Origin: an uncultured Elusimicrobia bacterium
GTDB lineage: Bacteria > Elusimicrobiota > Endomicrobiia > Endomicrobiales > Endomicrobiaceae
Assembly (NCBI GenBank): GCA_947168325.1
Contig: CAMVLN010000027.1
Coordinates: 1 to 14,276, forward strand
Direction: 5' to 3'
Length of the DNA: 14,276 nucleotides
In this document: positions 8,501-14,276 of the stretch, piece by piece
How the letters are laid out: each line of letters begins with the position of its first letter
How positions within the stretch are numbered: the first letter of the stretch is position 1
Program-made: the position numbers and the translations under genes
The notes under the pieces: model-generated
Databases searched by the model: none
The model's input: only the letters and a program-made list of their open reading frames with translations
What the model was told of the DNA's origin: nothing

Positions 8501-10313
8501 ACTTGAATACTTTATATCTACACATGGAGGGAGAAAAGGTCTTTCTGATACGGCACTGAAAACTGCAGAAGCTGGATATATGACAAGAAAACTTGTAGAT
8601 GTATCACACGATGTTGTAGTAACAGAACACGATTGTGGAACGGTAAATGGAATATTTATTGGAGACTTAAGATCTGGAGAAGAAATAATTGAAAAGTTAG
8701 AGGAAAGAGTTGTAGGTAGAGTAGCATTAGATAATGTTGTTGGTATTATTCAACATGGTGATGATATTAAAGAAGAACTTATTGTAAAAAGAGGAGAGTT
8801 GATAACACTTGAACAAGCAAAAAAGCTTATTGAAGCGGGTATTGACAAAATTGGTATAAGAAGTGTTTTAACCTGTGAATCAGAGCATGGAGTTTGTTCA
8901 AAATGTTATGGATTAAGTCCGGCTACAGGCAAACTTGCAGAAGTTGGTGAAGCTGTTGGAGTTGTAGCTGCACAATCAATTGGTGAACCTGGAACTCAGC
9001 TTACATTAAGAACTTTCCACATTGGTGGGGCAGCAAGTACAGTTACACAAAAATCAGAAATATATGCAGAAAAAGACGGAACAGTTGATTTTTATAATTT
9101 AAAATCTGTTAAAAATAGAGATGGTGAAATATTGGTAGTAAGTAGAAATGCAGAGCTTGTGTTTACGGAAAATTCACCAAGAAGAAGGCAGGTGCATAAG
9201 CTTCCTTATGGTGCAGTTATATATGTAAAAGATGGTCAAAATGTTATATTAAAAGAAGATACAATGACAAAAATCAAAAAACATGTTTTGCTTTCAAAAT
9301 GGGACCCTCATTTAAAGTCAATTATATCAGAGTATGATGGTGATCTAAAATATGTTGATATAAAAGATGGTGTTACTTTGCAAAAGGAAAAATCAAAAAT
9401 TACAGGTCAAATAGAAAGGGTAATTATTGAAGATAGAACGAGAAAGCATAGGCCAAAACTTGTTATTGAAAAAGAGGGTAAAATTATAGCAGAATATCCG
9501 TTGCCTGTAGGTACAACTCTTGTTGTTAAAAACGGTGAAGAAATAAAAGTTGGTGATGTTTTGGCAAAAATGCCAAAAGAAGCTACAAAAGTTAAGGATA
9601 TTACTGGAGGGTTGCCAAGAGTTTCTGAATTGTTTGAGGGAAGGAAACCTAAAAATGTTGCAGTTGTATCAGAAATTGATGGTATAGTTAAGTTTGGTGA
9701 AGCAACAAAGAAAGGAGCATTAAAGATTAAAATTATAGATACGGAAACAAATATAGAAAAAGAATATACTGTTCCGTTAGGAAGGCATTTAGTTGTTTAT
9801 GAAGGAGATAAAGTTGAAGCTGGTGAAGCTCTTTCAGATGGTGCAATAAATCCACATGATATTCTTAAGGTTAAAGGTCCAAAAGTAGTACAGGAGTATC
9901 TTGTAAATGAGATTCAGCAAGTTTATAGATTACAGGGTGTATCTATTAATGATAAGCATATAGAAGTTGTTGTTAGACAAATGTTATCAAATGTAAGAAT
10001 AACAGAAGAGGGAGATAGTAGATTTTTAAAAGGAGAAATTATATCAAGGTATAAATATGAAAAAGAAAGAAAAAGGATAAAAGATAAAGGTGGAAAAATA
10101 CCAGTTTCACAGCCGGTGTTATTAGGTATAACAAAAGCTTCTTTGTCTTCAGATTCTTTTATATCTGCTGCAAGTTTTCAAGAGACAACAAGGGTATTGA
10201 CAGAAGCTGCGGTATCAGGGCAAGTAGATGTGCTTAGAGGATTAAAAGAAAATGTTGCTATAGGACATTTAATACCTGCTGGTACGGGACTTAAAGTAAT
10301 AGAAGATAAATAA
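5574..10313 (+). CDS. rpoC: DNA-directed RNA polymerase subunit beta' with extra clamp insertion
   Basis: This is the largest catalytic subunit of RNA polymerase. At 1579 residues it exceeds E. coli (1407) and B. subtilis (1199). Visible in order: N-terminal zinc site C74, C76, C89, C92; clamp; an extra block at about residues 182-359; the switch/lid region with R-P-E-W-M-I-L-T-V-L-P-V; the catalytic N-A-D-F-D-G-D at 645-651 with magnesium-binding D647, D649, D651; bridge helix about 973-1010; second zinc site C1021, C1101, C1108, C1111; trigger loop (Q-S-I-G-E-P-G-T-Q-L-T through G-G-A-A-S ending at 1155), interrupted by an SI3-type barrel-sandwich insertion of about 275 residues as in E. 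coli; then a normal C-terminus. The start has a strong site GGAAGGG (5560-5566) seven bases upstream. rpsL follows after 49 bases with no promoter seen, so cotranscription is likely. Confidence 0.98.
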   Translation: MVKNNLKNLEGKKQKLNFADFDLVKLTVASPDDIRCWSYGEVKKPETINYRTFKPERDGLFCDCIFGPTKDWECHCGKYKYIKHKGVICDRCGVEVTESKVRRERFGHINLAVPIAHPWFLKKAPSKIGILLNMKISDLEKVIYYGKHVVTENLKDNLGIVSFLYKGALLKEEEYNLFKYGIKSIVVRDELKNIFDGIIVEEIELNNDEKILKKQLEKFVKTMADYSGRKKIEVINKIVEKVLNGVKFYKCYFKPHSIYFYELDEIRKSEFKKIFDSAFKEYQDVSFSEVDKKIRIEFFDIEKEKIFSELRKNTEGFKPFEGKLKIESFRMELPILKTFSKPETSILLEEKDVQKFMNGFGDSLKVDIGASAIRKMLEEIDIDEEQKAIQKDINNISSDMERSRLIKKLRVVEGFKNSNTRPEWMILTVLPVIPPDLRPLVALEGGRFAASDLNDLYRRIINRNNRLRHIEQLKAPTVMINNEKRLLQEAVDALIDNDSMTRPVTGAGGRVLKSLSDTLKGKQGRFRQNLLGKRVDYSGRSVIVVGPSLKLNQCGIPKEMALELFKPFVIRELIKQEKQTLKSARRTLERGDVRVWGILEKVTKNHPVMLNRAPTLHRLGIQAFEPILVEGKSIQLHPLTCTAFNADFDGDQMAVHVPISVEAQLEAKMLMMTTKNILSPSSGKPITVPGQDIVLGSCFITKEKKGVLGEGNIFSSVDEVISAYQQKEVDLQARIKVAGITTLRDETLKDNEQKDLSKWKNDSKKGINNYTTVGRVIFNEHLPKSDDGSYALGFKNKVFGKKDLVSLIDECFNKLGQYKTVVLLDEIKSLGYKYATLAGVSISMDAMSVPVEKDRMVSDAKKKVKEIAKQAKMGLITESERYNKIIDIWTKVTDGVADIMFDEMKKTEKEPYNPNKNRFNSVYMMADSGARGSRQQVRQLAGMRGLMAKPQKKLSGGVGEIIETPIVANFREGLSILEYFISTHGGRKGLSDTALKTAEAGYMTRKLVDVSHDVVVTEHDCGTVNGIFIGDLRSGEEIIEKLEERVVGRVALDNVVGIIQHGDDIKEELIVKRGELITLEQAKKLIEAGIDKIGIRSVLTCESEHGVCSKCYGLSPATGKLAEVGEAVGVVAAQSIGEPGTQLTLRTFHIGGAASTVTQKSEIYAEKDGTVDFYNLKSVKNRDGEILVVSRNAELVFTENSPRRRQVHKLPYGAVIYVKDGQNVILKEDTMTKIKKHVLLSKWDPHLKSIISEYDGDLKYVDIKDGVTLQKEKSKITGQIERVIIEDRTRKHRPKLVIEKEGKIIAEYPLPVGTTLVVKNGEEIKVGDVLAKMPKEATKVKDITGGLPRVSELFEGRKPKNVAVVSEIDGIVKFGEATKKGALKIKIIDTETNIEKEYTVPLGRHLVVYEGDKVEAGEALSDGAINPHDILKVKGPKVVQEYLVNEIQQVYRLQGVSINDKHIEVVVRQMLSNVRITEEGDSRFLKGEIISRYKYEKERKRIKDKGGKIPVSQPVLLGITKASLSSDSFISAASFQETTRVLTEAAVSGQVDVLRGLKENVAIGHLIPAGTGLKVIEDK

Positions 10314-10362
10314 AAGTATTTTTTGATGAAAATTATAAAAAATAAATTAGAGGGAAAAAAAG

Positions 10363-10746
10363 ATGCCAACAGTTAATCAGTTAATTTCAGGTGGGAGAAA
10401 GCAAGTTTTACAAAAAACAAAATCTCCGGCATTGAAAAGTTGTCCACAAAGAAGGGGAGTGTGCACAAGAGTTTATACAACAACTCCAAAAAAGCCTAAC
10501 TCAGCTTTAAGAAAAGTAGCAAGAGTTAAATTAACATCAGGATATGAAGTTACTTCATATATACCTGGTGTAGGACATAATTTGCAGGAACATTCCATTG
10601 TTCTTATAAGAGGTGGAAGAGTGAAAGATTTGCCTGGTGTTAGGTATCATATCATAAGAGGTGCTTTGGATGCAACAGGTGTTGATGGTAGAAAACAGTC
10701 TAGAAGTAAATATGGGGCAAAAAAAGCAAAAGTAGCAAAGAAGTAG
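10363..10746 (+). CDS. rpsL: Small-subunit ribosomal protein S12 (uS12)
   Basis: S12 sits at the decoding centre of the 30S subunit and affects tRNA selection accuracy. The 127 residues are near the usual 124. The N-terminus M-P-T-V-N-Q-L-I and the loops T-T-P-K-K-P-N-S-A (K43 and K44) and K-D-L-P-G-V (K88 to V93) are intact, so the sites known for streptomycin resistance changes (E. coli K42 and K87 in mature numbering) carry the sensitive-type lysines. D89 is the residue that RimO methylthiolates in other bacteria. AGAGGG (10349-10354) lies eight bases before the start. The gene directly follows rpoC, the classic rpoBC-rpsLG order. Confidence 0.98.
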   Translation: MPTVNQLISGGRKQVLQKTKSPALKSCPQRRGVCTRVYTTTPKKPNSALRKVARVKLTSGYEVTSYIPGVGHNLQEHSIVLIRGGRVKDLPGVRYHIIRGALDATGVDGRKQSRSKYGAKKAKVAKK

Positions 10747-10908
10747 ATATATATAAGAAGTGTAGAAAATTTAAATTTTAAAAATTAGTACTAAAGAGCT
10801 AGTCAACTATAGCTTGAAAAACTTTGGAATTGTTTTTATTTAGTTAAATGATTATAAAAATAAAAGCAGTTTAATCCGGGTAACTTTGTAAAAAAGAGGA
10901 ATTAAAGT
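10747..10908 (+). promoter_or_regulatory. rpsL-rpsG intercistronic region with hairpins and a possible promoter
   Basis: This 162-base gap is long for two genes normally made together. It contains a palindrome AAAATTTAAATTTT (10767-10780), a short stem AGCTA (10797-10801) with TAGCT (10810-10814), and a stem AAAAAC (10817-10822) with GTTTTT (10832-10837). A weak promoter-like pair TTGTTT (10830-10835) and TATAAA (10853-10858) has a 17-base spacer. In E. coli S7 represses translation by binding the corresponding S12-S7 gap; whether this RNA does so cannot be read from the sequence. The rpsG ribosome site AGAGGA lies at 10895-10900. Confidence 0.35.
10843..10860 (+). repeat. 18-base direct repeat, copy 1 (upstream of rpsG)
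   Basis: GTTAAATGATTATAAAAA is identical to the sequence at 11803-11820 upstream of murC. It contains TATAAA, which could be a -10 element. This copy ends 48 bases before the rpsG start codon. The flanks of the two copies do not match. Confidence 0.6.
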
Positions 10909-11388
10909 ATGCCAAGAAAAGCATTAAAACCAAGAGAGAAAAGAGGAATGCCGAAAGGGGATTCAGTTTATGATTCAGTATTGTTAGCAAGATTTATAAA
11001 TAAACTTGATCATAGAGGGAAAAAAAGTTTGGCAGAAAGTATAATTTATAAATCTTTTGAAATAATAAAAGAAAAAACAGGCGAAGAGCCATTAGAAGTT
11101 TTTAGCAGGGCTATAGAGAATGCAAGACCGTTACTTGAAGTTAGACCTAGAAGAGTTGGTGGAGCAACATATCAAGTTCCTATGGAAGTTCCTATTGTTA
11201 GATCAACAACTCTTGCTATGGATTGGATAATGGAGTCTGCAAGGGCAAAGACAGGAAAGCCTATGTGTGAGAAACTTGCTCAAGAGTTTATAGATGCAAG
11301 CAAAAAAGAAGGGACAGTTATGAAAAAAAGGGAAGATACTCATAGAATGGCAGAAGCTAATAAAGCTTTTGCTCATTATAAATGGTAA
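10909..11388 (+). CDS. rpsG: Small-subunit ribosomal protein S7 (uS7)
   Basis: S7 initiates assembly of the 30S head by binding the 3' domain of 16S rRNA. The 159 residues fit the family (about 156). Seen: the basic N-terminal arm, the beta-hairpin E-V-R-P-R-R-V-G-G-A-T-Y-Q-V-P, and the near-invariant C-terminus K-K-R-E-D-T-H-R-M-A-E-A-N-K-A-F-A-H-Y. AGAGGA (10895-10900) lies eight bases before the ATG. Usually fusA and tuf follow in the str operon; here the next gene is murC after 445 bases, so rpsG is probably the last gene of this cluster. In other bacteria S7 autoregulates through the gap before its gene. Confidence 0.98.
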   Translation: MPRKALKPREKRGMPKGDSVYDSVLLARFINKLDHRGKKSLAESIIYKSFEIIKEKTGEEPLEVFSRAIENARPLLEVRPRRVGGATYQVPMEVPIVRSTTLAMDWIMESARAKTGKPMCEKLAQEFIDASKKEGTVMKKREDTHRMAEANKAFAHYKW

Positions 11389-11735
11389 ATGTATAACTGT
11401 GTTCTTTAATATATTTTAAGTTTTAATTTTATATTTTTTTATTTAGTATATTAGAGTCTTTTTTGATATGAATTGTTATGTGTTGATGTTTATCTTGGGG
11501 GGGTTAGCTTTTATAAAGTATGTTTACCTGAAATATTCATAAAAAAGTAAAATTTAATGGTGAACATAACAAATAAGAATTAAGTTGTATGTAATCACAA
11601 TGAAGTGATAAAGAAAAAATACAGGGCTATATTTTGCAAGAAGATGTATAATTTTTTTAAATTAAATTTTTCATATTATACATTAGGGACTAGTGCTGTA
11701 GATGTAGTCAGTAATGTATCGTTGTCAAGTTTCAT

Positions 11736-11773
11736 TTTACAATTCATATTGAAGTTTAGTTGTAAATATTTTT
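11736..11773 (+). terminator. Terminator-like hairpin upstream of murC
   Basis: TTTACAATT (11736-11744) pairs with AGTTGTAAA (11758-11766), including one G-U pair and a 13-base loop, followed by TATTTTT (11767-11773). It could end transcription arriving from rpsG, or act as a leader attenuator if murC transcription starts further upstream. The stem is AT-rich, so confidence is limited. Confidence 0.35.
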
Positions 11774-11802
11774 GAATTATAGAGTATATGTTTTATATCA
11801 TT

Positions 11803-11820
11803 GTTAAATGATTATAAAAA
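11803..11820 (+). repeat. 18-base direct repeat, copy 2 (upstream of murC)
   Basis: This is an exact copy of 10843-10860 and ends 13 bases before the murC start codon. It overlaps a small dyad ATCATT (11797-11802) with AATGAT (11807-11812). The TATAAA at 11813-11818 could be a -10 element, which would give murC an extremely short leader; no good -35 box is seen at 16-17 bases. Confidence 0.6.
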
Positions 11821-11833
11821 GATGAAATAAAAA

Positions 11834-13186
11834 ATGTTTAATGGAAAGCAAAGAATACATTTCGTTGGTATTGGTGGAGCAGGAATGAGTGGAATTGCAG
11901 AAGTTGCACTCAATTTAGGTCATAAAGTTTCTGGTTCAGACATAAAAAAAACAGGGGTAACTCAAAGATTAAAAGAATTAGGTGCAAAGATATATATTGG
12001 TCATAATGCCAGAAATATAAAGAATGTAGATGTAGTTGTCACATCAAGTGCAATATCAAAAGATAATCCTGAAGTTATACAAGCATTAAAAGATAAAATA
12101 ATAATAATTCCAAGAGTAGAAATGTTAGCTGAACTTGCAAGGCTAAAATATACAATTACCGTTGCAGGAACACATGGCAAAACTACTACAACATCAATTA
12201 CATCAATGGTATTAGATGAAGGTGGCTTTGATCCCACTATAGTTATAGGCGGGAAACTTAAAAATTTAAAAACAAATGCAAGACTTGGTAAAGGAGATTA
12301 TATTATAGCGGAAGCAGATGAGTCTGATGGCTCATTTTTAAAACTTTCTCCTGCAATAACAGTTGTGACAAATATAGATAATGATCATCTTGATTATTAT
12401 GGTTCTATAGAAAATTTAAAACAGGCCTTTATAAAGCATATAAATAGTTTACCATTTTATGGATTTGCTATTGTTTGTACAGATAGTCCTTTTGTAAAAG
12501 AGATATTACCTAACATTTCAAGAAAATATATTACTTATGGTTTTAATGGTAATACTGATATTACTGCAACGGATATTATGGTAATTAACGGTAATACAGA
12601 ATATAGTGTAATTTATAAAGGTAAAAAGTTGGGTAAAGTTATATTGAAAGTTCCCGGAGAACATAATGTACTAAATTCTCTTGCAGCTATAGGAGTTGGA
12701 TTACAATTTGATATACCTTTTGTTAATATTAAAGATGCTTTGTTTAAATTTGGTGGGGTAGGAAGAAGACTTGAAGTTAAAGGCGAAAAGAAAGGTATTA
12801 TGGTTATAGACGATTATGGTCATCATCCAACAGAAGTAATTGCAACACTTTGTGCACTAAAACATAATTATCCTCAAAAAAGGCTGGTAGTAATATTCCA
12901 GCCACATAGATATACTAGAACAAAAAATCTTTATAAAGAATTTGGTAAAGCACTTAAAAAAGCAGATGTGATTTATATTATGGATATATACTCAGCAAAC
13001 GAGAAACATATTAAAGGGGTAACTTCTAAATTAATAATAAATTCAGCAAAAAAAAATAAATGTAATGTTTTTGAATTCAAGGATATAAATTCAATAGCTA
13101 AGACATTAAAAGAAAATGATATAGTTTTAACTTTGGGTGCAGGAAATGTTTGGCAACAAGGGGAAGAACTTTTAAAAATTTTATAG
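11834..13186 (+). CDS. murC: UDP-N-acetylmuramate--L-alanine ligase
   Basis: This cytoplasmic enzyme adds L-alanine to UDP-MurNAc using ATP, the first amino-acid addition in peptidoglycan synthesis. The 450 residues show the three Mur-ligase domains: an N-terminal Rossmann fold with G-I-G-G-A-G-M-S-G (residues 12-20); a central ATPase with P-loop G-T-H-G-K-T-T (112-118), E-A-D-E-S-D-G-S-F and N-D-H-L-D-Y-Y-G; and a C-terminal domain with D-D-Y-G-H-H-P-T-E-V (from 326) and F-Q-P-H-R-Y-T-R-T (from 355). These motifs identify MurC rather than MurD, MurE, MurF or Mpl. The start fits the family N-terminus, yet no Shine-Dalgarno is visible, unlike its neighbours. A two-codon reading frame ATG-AAA-TAA (11822-11830) sits immediately upstream. 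No murB, ddl or ftsQ is adjacent. Confidence 0.96.
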   Translation: MFNGKQRIHFVGIGGAGMSGIAEVALNLGHKVSGSDIKKTGVTQRLKELGAKIYIGHNARNIKNVDVVVTSSAISKDNPEVIQALKDKIIIIPRVEMLAELARLKYTITVAGTHGKTTTTSITSMVLDEGGFDPTIVIGGKLKNLKTNARLGKGDYIIAEADESDGSFLKLSPAITVVTNIDNDHLDYYGSIENLKQAFIKHINSLPFYGFAIVCTDSPFVKEILPNISRKYITYGFNGNTDITATDIMVINGNTEYSVIYKGKKLGKVILKVPGEHNVLNSLAAIGVGLQFDIPFVNIKDALFKFGGVGRRLEVKGEKKGIMVIDDYGHHPTEVIATLCALKHNYPQKRLVVIFQPHRYTRTKNLYKEFGKALKKADVIYIMDIYSANEKHIKGVTSKLIINSAKKNKCNVFEFKDINSIAKTLKENDIVLTLGAGNVWQQGEELLKIL

Positions 13187-13189
13187 TTT

Positions 13190-13226
13190 TTTAATAAAAG
13201 AATTTATTTGCTCTTATTAAATTTTT
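13190..13226 (+). terminator. Intrinsic terminator of murC
   Basis: TTTAATAAAAG (13190-13200) pairs with CTCTTATTAAA (13211-13221) with ten of eleven pairs and a ten-base loop, followed by TTTTT (13222-13226). It begins four bases after the murC stop. The T run exists only in the + direction, so it is not clearly a terminator for the convergent genes. Confidence 0.6.
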
Positions 13227-13296
13227 CTGCTAATAATCATCCATATACACAAAATAATATCCTTTTTATATAAAATTAATTAAACTATGCAAATAG

Positions 13297-13596
13297 CTAA
13301 TTATAAAATTTTGATTGTTTTTGTTGTGGCAGTTTAGAATTTTTAATTTGGCCAAACATCATCTCATATTTAGCAACATTATCTTGTAATGCTTGTAAAA
13401 AATTTTTTGCATGTAGAGGGGATATTATTATTCTATTTTTTACTTTCGCTTTGCCATTTTGTGGTTGAACAAAAATAAAATCAATTATAAATTCCGTTTC
13501 AGAATGTGTTATTAAAGCTAAATTTGAATAACTACCGTTTGCCGTTTGCTCGTCTATTTCTATTTTTATTTCCTGTTTTTTTGTTATATCTGTCAT
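13297..13596 (-). CDS. Small DUF3467-type protein
   Basis: The 99-residue protein resembles the DUF3467 family, whose function is unknown. It has the pattern I-x-I-D-x-x-x-A-x-G-x-Y-S-N-L-A-x-I-x-H-S-x-x-E-F-x-x-D-F at residues 12-40, R-I-I-I-S-P-x-H-A-K at 55-64, and a C-terminal helix with A-L-Q-D-N-V-A-K-Y-E-x-x-F-G (69-82). There is no signal peptide or membrane segment, so it is probably cytoplasmic. The frame is open upstream to 13695, but the start at 13596 is preferred: a strong site GGGAGGA (complement of 13605-13611) lies eight bases ahead, conservation starts there, and the longer form would overlap the preceding gene. It follows the lptE-like gene after 64 bases on the same strand and is probably cotranscribed. 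It converges on murC. Confidence 0.8.
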   Translation of the reverse strand: MTDITKKQEIKIEIDEQTANGSYSNLALITHSETEFIIDFIFVQPQNGKAKVKNRIIISPLHAKNFLQALQDNVAKYEMMFGQIKNSKLPQQKQSKFYN

Positions 13597-13660
13597 CTGT
13601 TTTTTCCTCCCTCTAGTTTTAACTATGTAAAATTTGTCTATCAAAAATAAAAAATATTTT

Positions 13661-14212
13661 TTATTGAACTTTTCTCTCGGATATTCCACTGGCATTACCG
13701 AATCCTTTTATAGTCCTCTTAACAATATCTCTTGATAATTTATCCCAAATATATTCTCTAGCTTCTTCTTCTGTCATTGCACCAAAATCACCTTTTACAG
13801 AATCTGCATAAATTTGTATCCCTTCCATGTTAGGTTCTGCCCACAATGTTACATTTTCGTGTTTGTCAATAAAATATACATTTATTAATATCCATAATTT
13901 ATATTGCTCTGCAACCATATTAGCATCGTAGGTTAATGGCTGTAAAACATATCTTTTAATTTCACAAACAACTACCCCATCACTTTCTTTTTCTTCTGTC
14001 ATTATAGAAAGTCTACCATCTCTCATAAATTCATCTATTATTGCTTTTGTAAATTTATCCTCTAAACCGTACTGATTAGTATTATTTATAACTGGTCTAA
14101 CATAAATATTTTTTACATAAGCAGGCAATATCTGTGGTGCAGGCTCATAAGGTGCCACACAGGCACACAATAATGTAAATAACGAAATGATGAATAAGTA
14201 CACTTTTTTCAT
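13661..14212 (-). CDS. lptE: LptE-like LPS-assembly lipoprotein
   Basis: The 183-residue protein has a lipoprotein signal: M-K-K, a hydrophobic stretch to residue 15, and a lipobox L-C-A-C with acylated C18. The mature part follows the LptE pattern: I-Y-V-R-P-V-x-N-N-T (36-45), Y-G-L-E-x-x-F-T-x-A-I-x-x-E-F-x-x-D-G-R-L (48-68), D-G-V-V-V-C-E-I then P-L-T-Y-D, and a strand pattern ending in V-T-L-W. LptE plugs and helps fold the outer-membrane protein LptD, which inserts LPS; this implies an outer membrane. LptD is not in the window. The site AAGGGG (complement of 14217-14222) is only four bases before the ATG, a short spacing. The family call rests on pattern; another small outer-membrane lipoprotein family is possible. 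Confidence 0.7.
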   Translation of the reverse strand: MKKVYLFIISLFTLLCACVAPYEPAPQILPAYVKNIYVRPVINNTNQYGLEDKFTKAIIDEFMRDGRLSIMTEEKESDGVVVCEIKRYVLQPLTYDANMVAEQYKLWILINVYFIDKHENVTLWAEPNMEGIQIYADSVKGDFGAMTEEEAREYIWDKLSRDIVKRTIKGFGNASGISERKVQ

Positions 14213-14276
14213 AAAACCCCTTAAAAATTGTTTTTGCTATTTTTAGTTTATATTTTACTGCTAATAACATTATTGG
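14213..14276 (-). other. Upstream edge of the lptE-like gene
   Basis: Apart from the ribosome site at 14217-14222 nothing is certain in these 64 bases. Read on the - strand, one frame stays open from the edge and runs into the lptE-like gene, and another ends at a TAA after nine codons, so the 3' end of a preceding gene might be present. Neither can be identified. Confidence 0.25.

Larger units (their letters stand above)
11389..11833. other. 445-base non-coding gap between rpsG and murC
   Basis: No supported reading frame, tRNA or known RNA signature (tmRNA, RNase P, SRP) was recognised. Visible items: an AT-only stem (11408-11413 with 11430-11435) followed by a T run, a poor candidate for the rpsG terminator; a run of seven G (11497-11503), striking in such AT-rich DNA; a nine-base inverted repeat TTGTTATGT (11473-11481) and ACATAACAA (11564-11572); another nine-base inverted repeat ATGTATAAT (11644-11652) and ATTATACAT (11675-11683); and a terminator-like stem at 11736-11773. 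In DNA this rich in A and T, a couple of nine-base inverted repeats are expected by chance. Confidence 0.5.

Noticed and set aside
11722..11750. murC promoter TTGTCA, 17 bases, CATATT
   Set aside because: The match is reasonable, but its downstream half lies within a terminator-like hairpin and several equally good AT-rich candidates exist in the same gap, so no single one is supported.
13616..13644. Promoter-like TTGATA, 17 bases, TAAAAC on the - strand ahead of the DUF3467 gene
   Set aside because: Transcription would start almost on the ribosome site, leaving too little leader. Cotranscription with the lptE-like gene is simpler.
13597..13695. N-terminal extension of the DUF3467-type protein by 33 residues
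   Set aside because: It would overlap the end of the lptE-like gene, has no ribosome site, and precedes the conserved region. The start at 13596 has a strong site at the right distance.
1..14276. Mobile elements, CRISPR arrays, tRNA or rRNA genes
   Set aside because: No transposase or integrase motifs, no regularly spaced repeats, and no tRNA or rRNA signatures were seen on either strand.

Overview
The window looks like a chromosomal housekeeping region from an AT-rich (roughly 30% G+C by eye) diderm bacterium. AGA is nearly the only arginine codon and most genes have a clear AGGAGG-type ribosome binding site. Three things point to a Gram-negative envelope and lineage. An LptE-type lipoprotein is present. 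RpoB has an E. coli-like insertion after its active-site half. RpoC has a barrel-sandwich (SI3-type) insertion in the trigger loop. An Elusimicrobiota-like (for example Endomicrobia) organism is my best guess, at low to moderate confidence, because no rRNA is present and no search was possible.

Layout. Bases 3-140 are the 3' end of a gene for a TPR protein. A non-coding stretch follows, holding a well-formed sigma70-type promoter (348-376), an L10(L12) mRNA-binding leader (about 421-480) and an intrinsic terminator (494-520) in front of rplJ. The cluster then runs rplJ (L10), rplL (L7/L12), rpoB (beta), rpoC (beta'), rpsL (S12), rpsG (S7), all on the + strand. rplK and rplA are not upstream and fusA and tuf are not downstream, so the usual rplKAJL and str clusters are both cut here. 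A 445-base non-coding gap separates rpsG from murC (UDP-MurNAc:L-alanine ligase, 11834-13186), which ends at an AT-rich intrinsic terminator. Two genes on the - strand converge on murC. The first is an lptE-like outer-membrane lipoprotein gene (13661-14212). The second, 64 bases downstream of it, is a small DUF3467-type gene (13297-13596).

How the parts work together. L10 and L12 form the ribosomal stalk. Their leader can fold two ways: the L10-binding stem plus the terminator, or an antiterminator pairing that would destroy the terminator. This suggests feedback attenuation of the whole stalk and RNA-polymerase operon. RpoB and RpoC form the catalytic core of RNA polymerase. S12 and S7 belong to the 30S subunit. 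MurC and LptE belong to envelope biogenesis.

Most unusual observations. (1) RpoC carries about 180 extra residues in the N-terminal clamp region compared with E. coli. (2) The L10 leader contains a readable attenuation switch. (3) An exact 18-base repeat lies upstream of both rpsG and murC, and murC lacks a Shine-Dalgarno sequence. I found no mobile element, CRISPR array, tRNA or rRNA, and no clear new multi-gene system.
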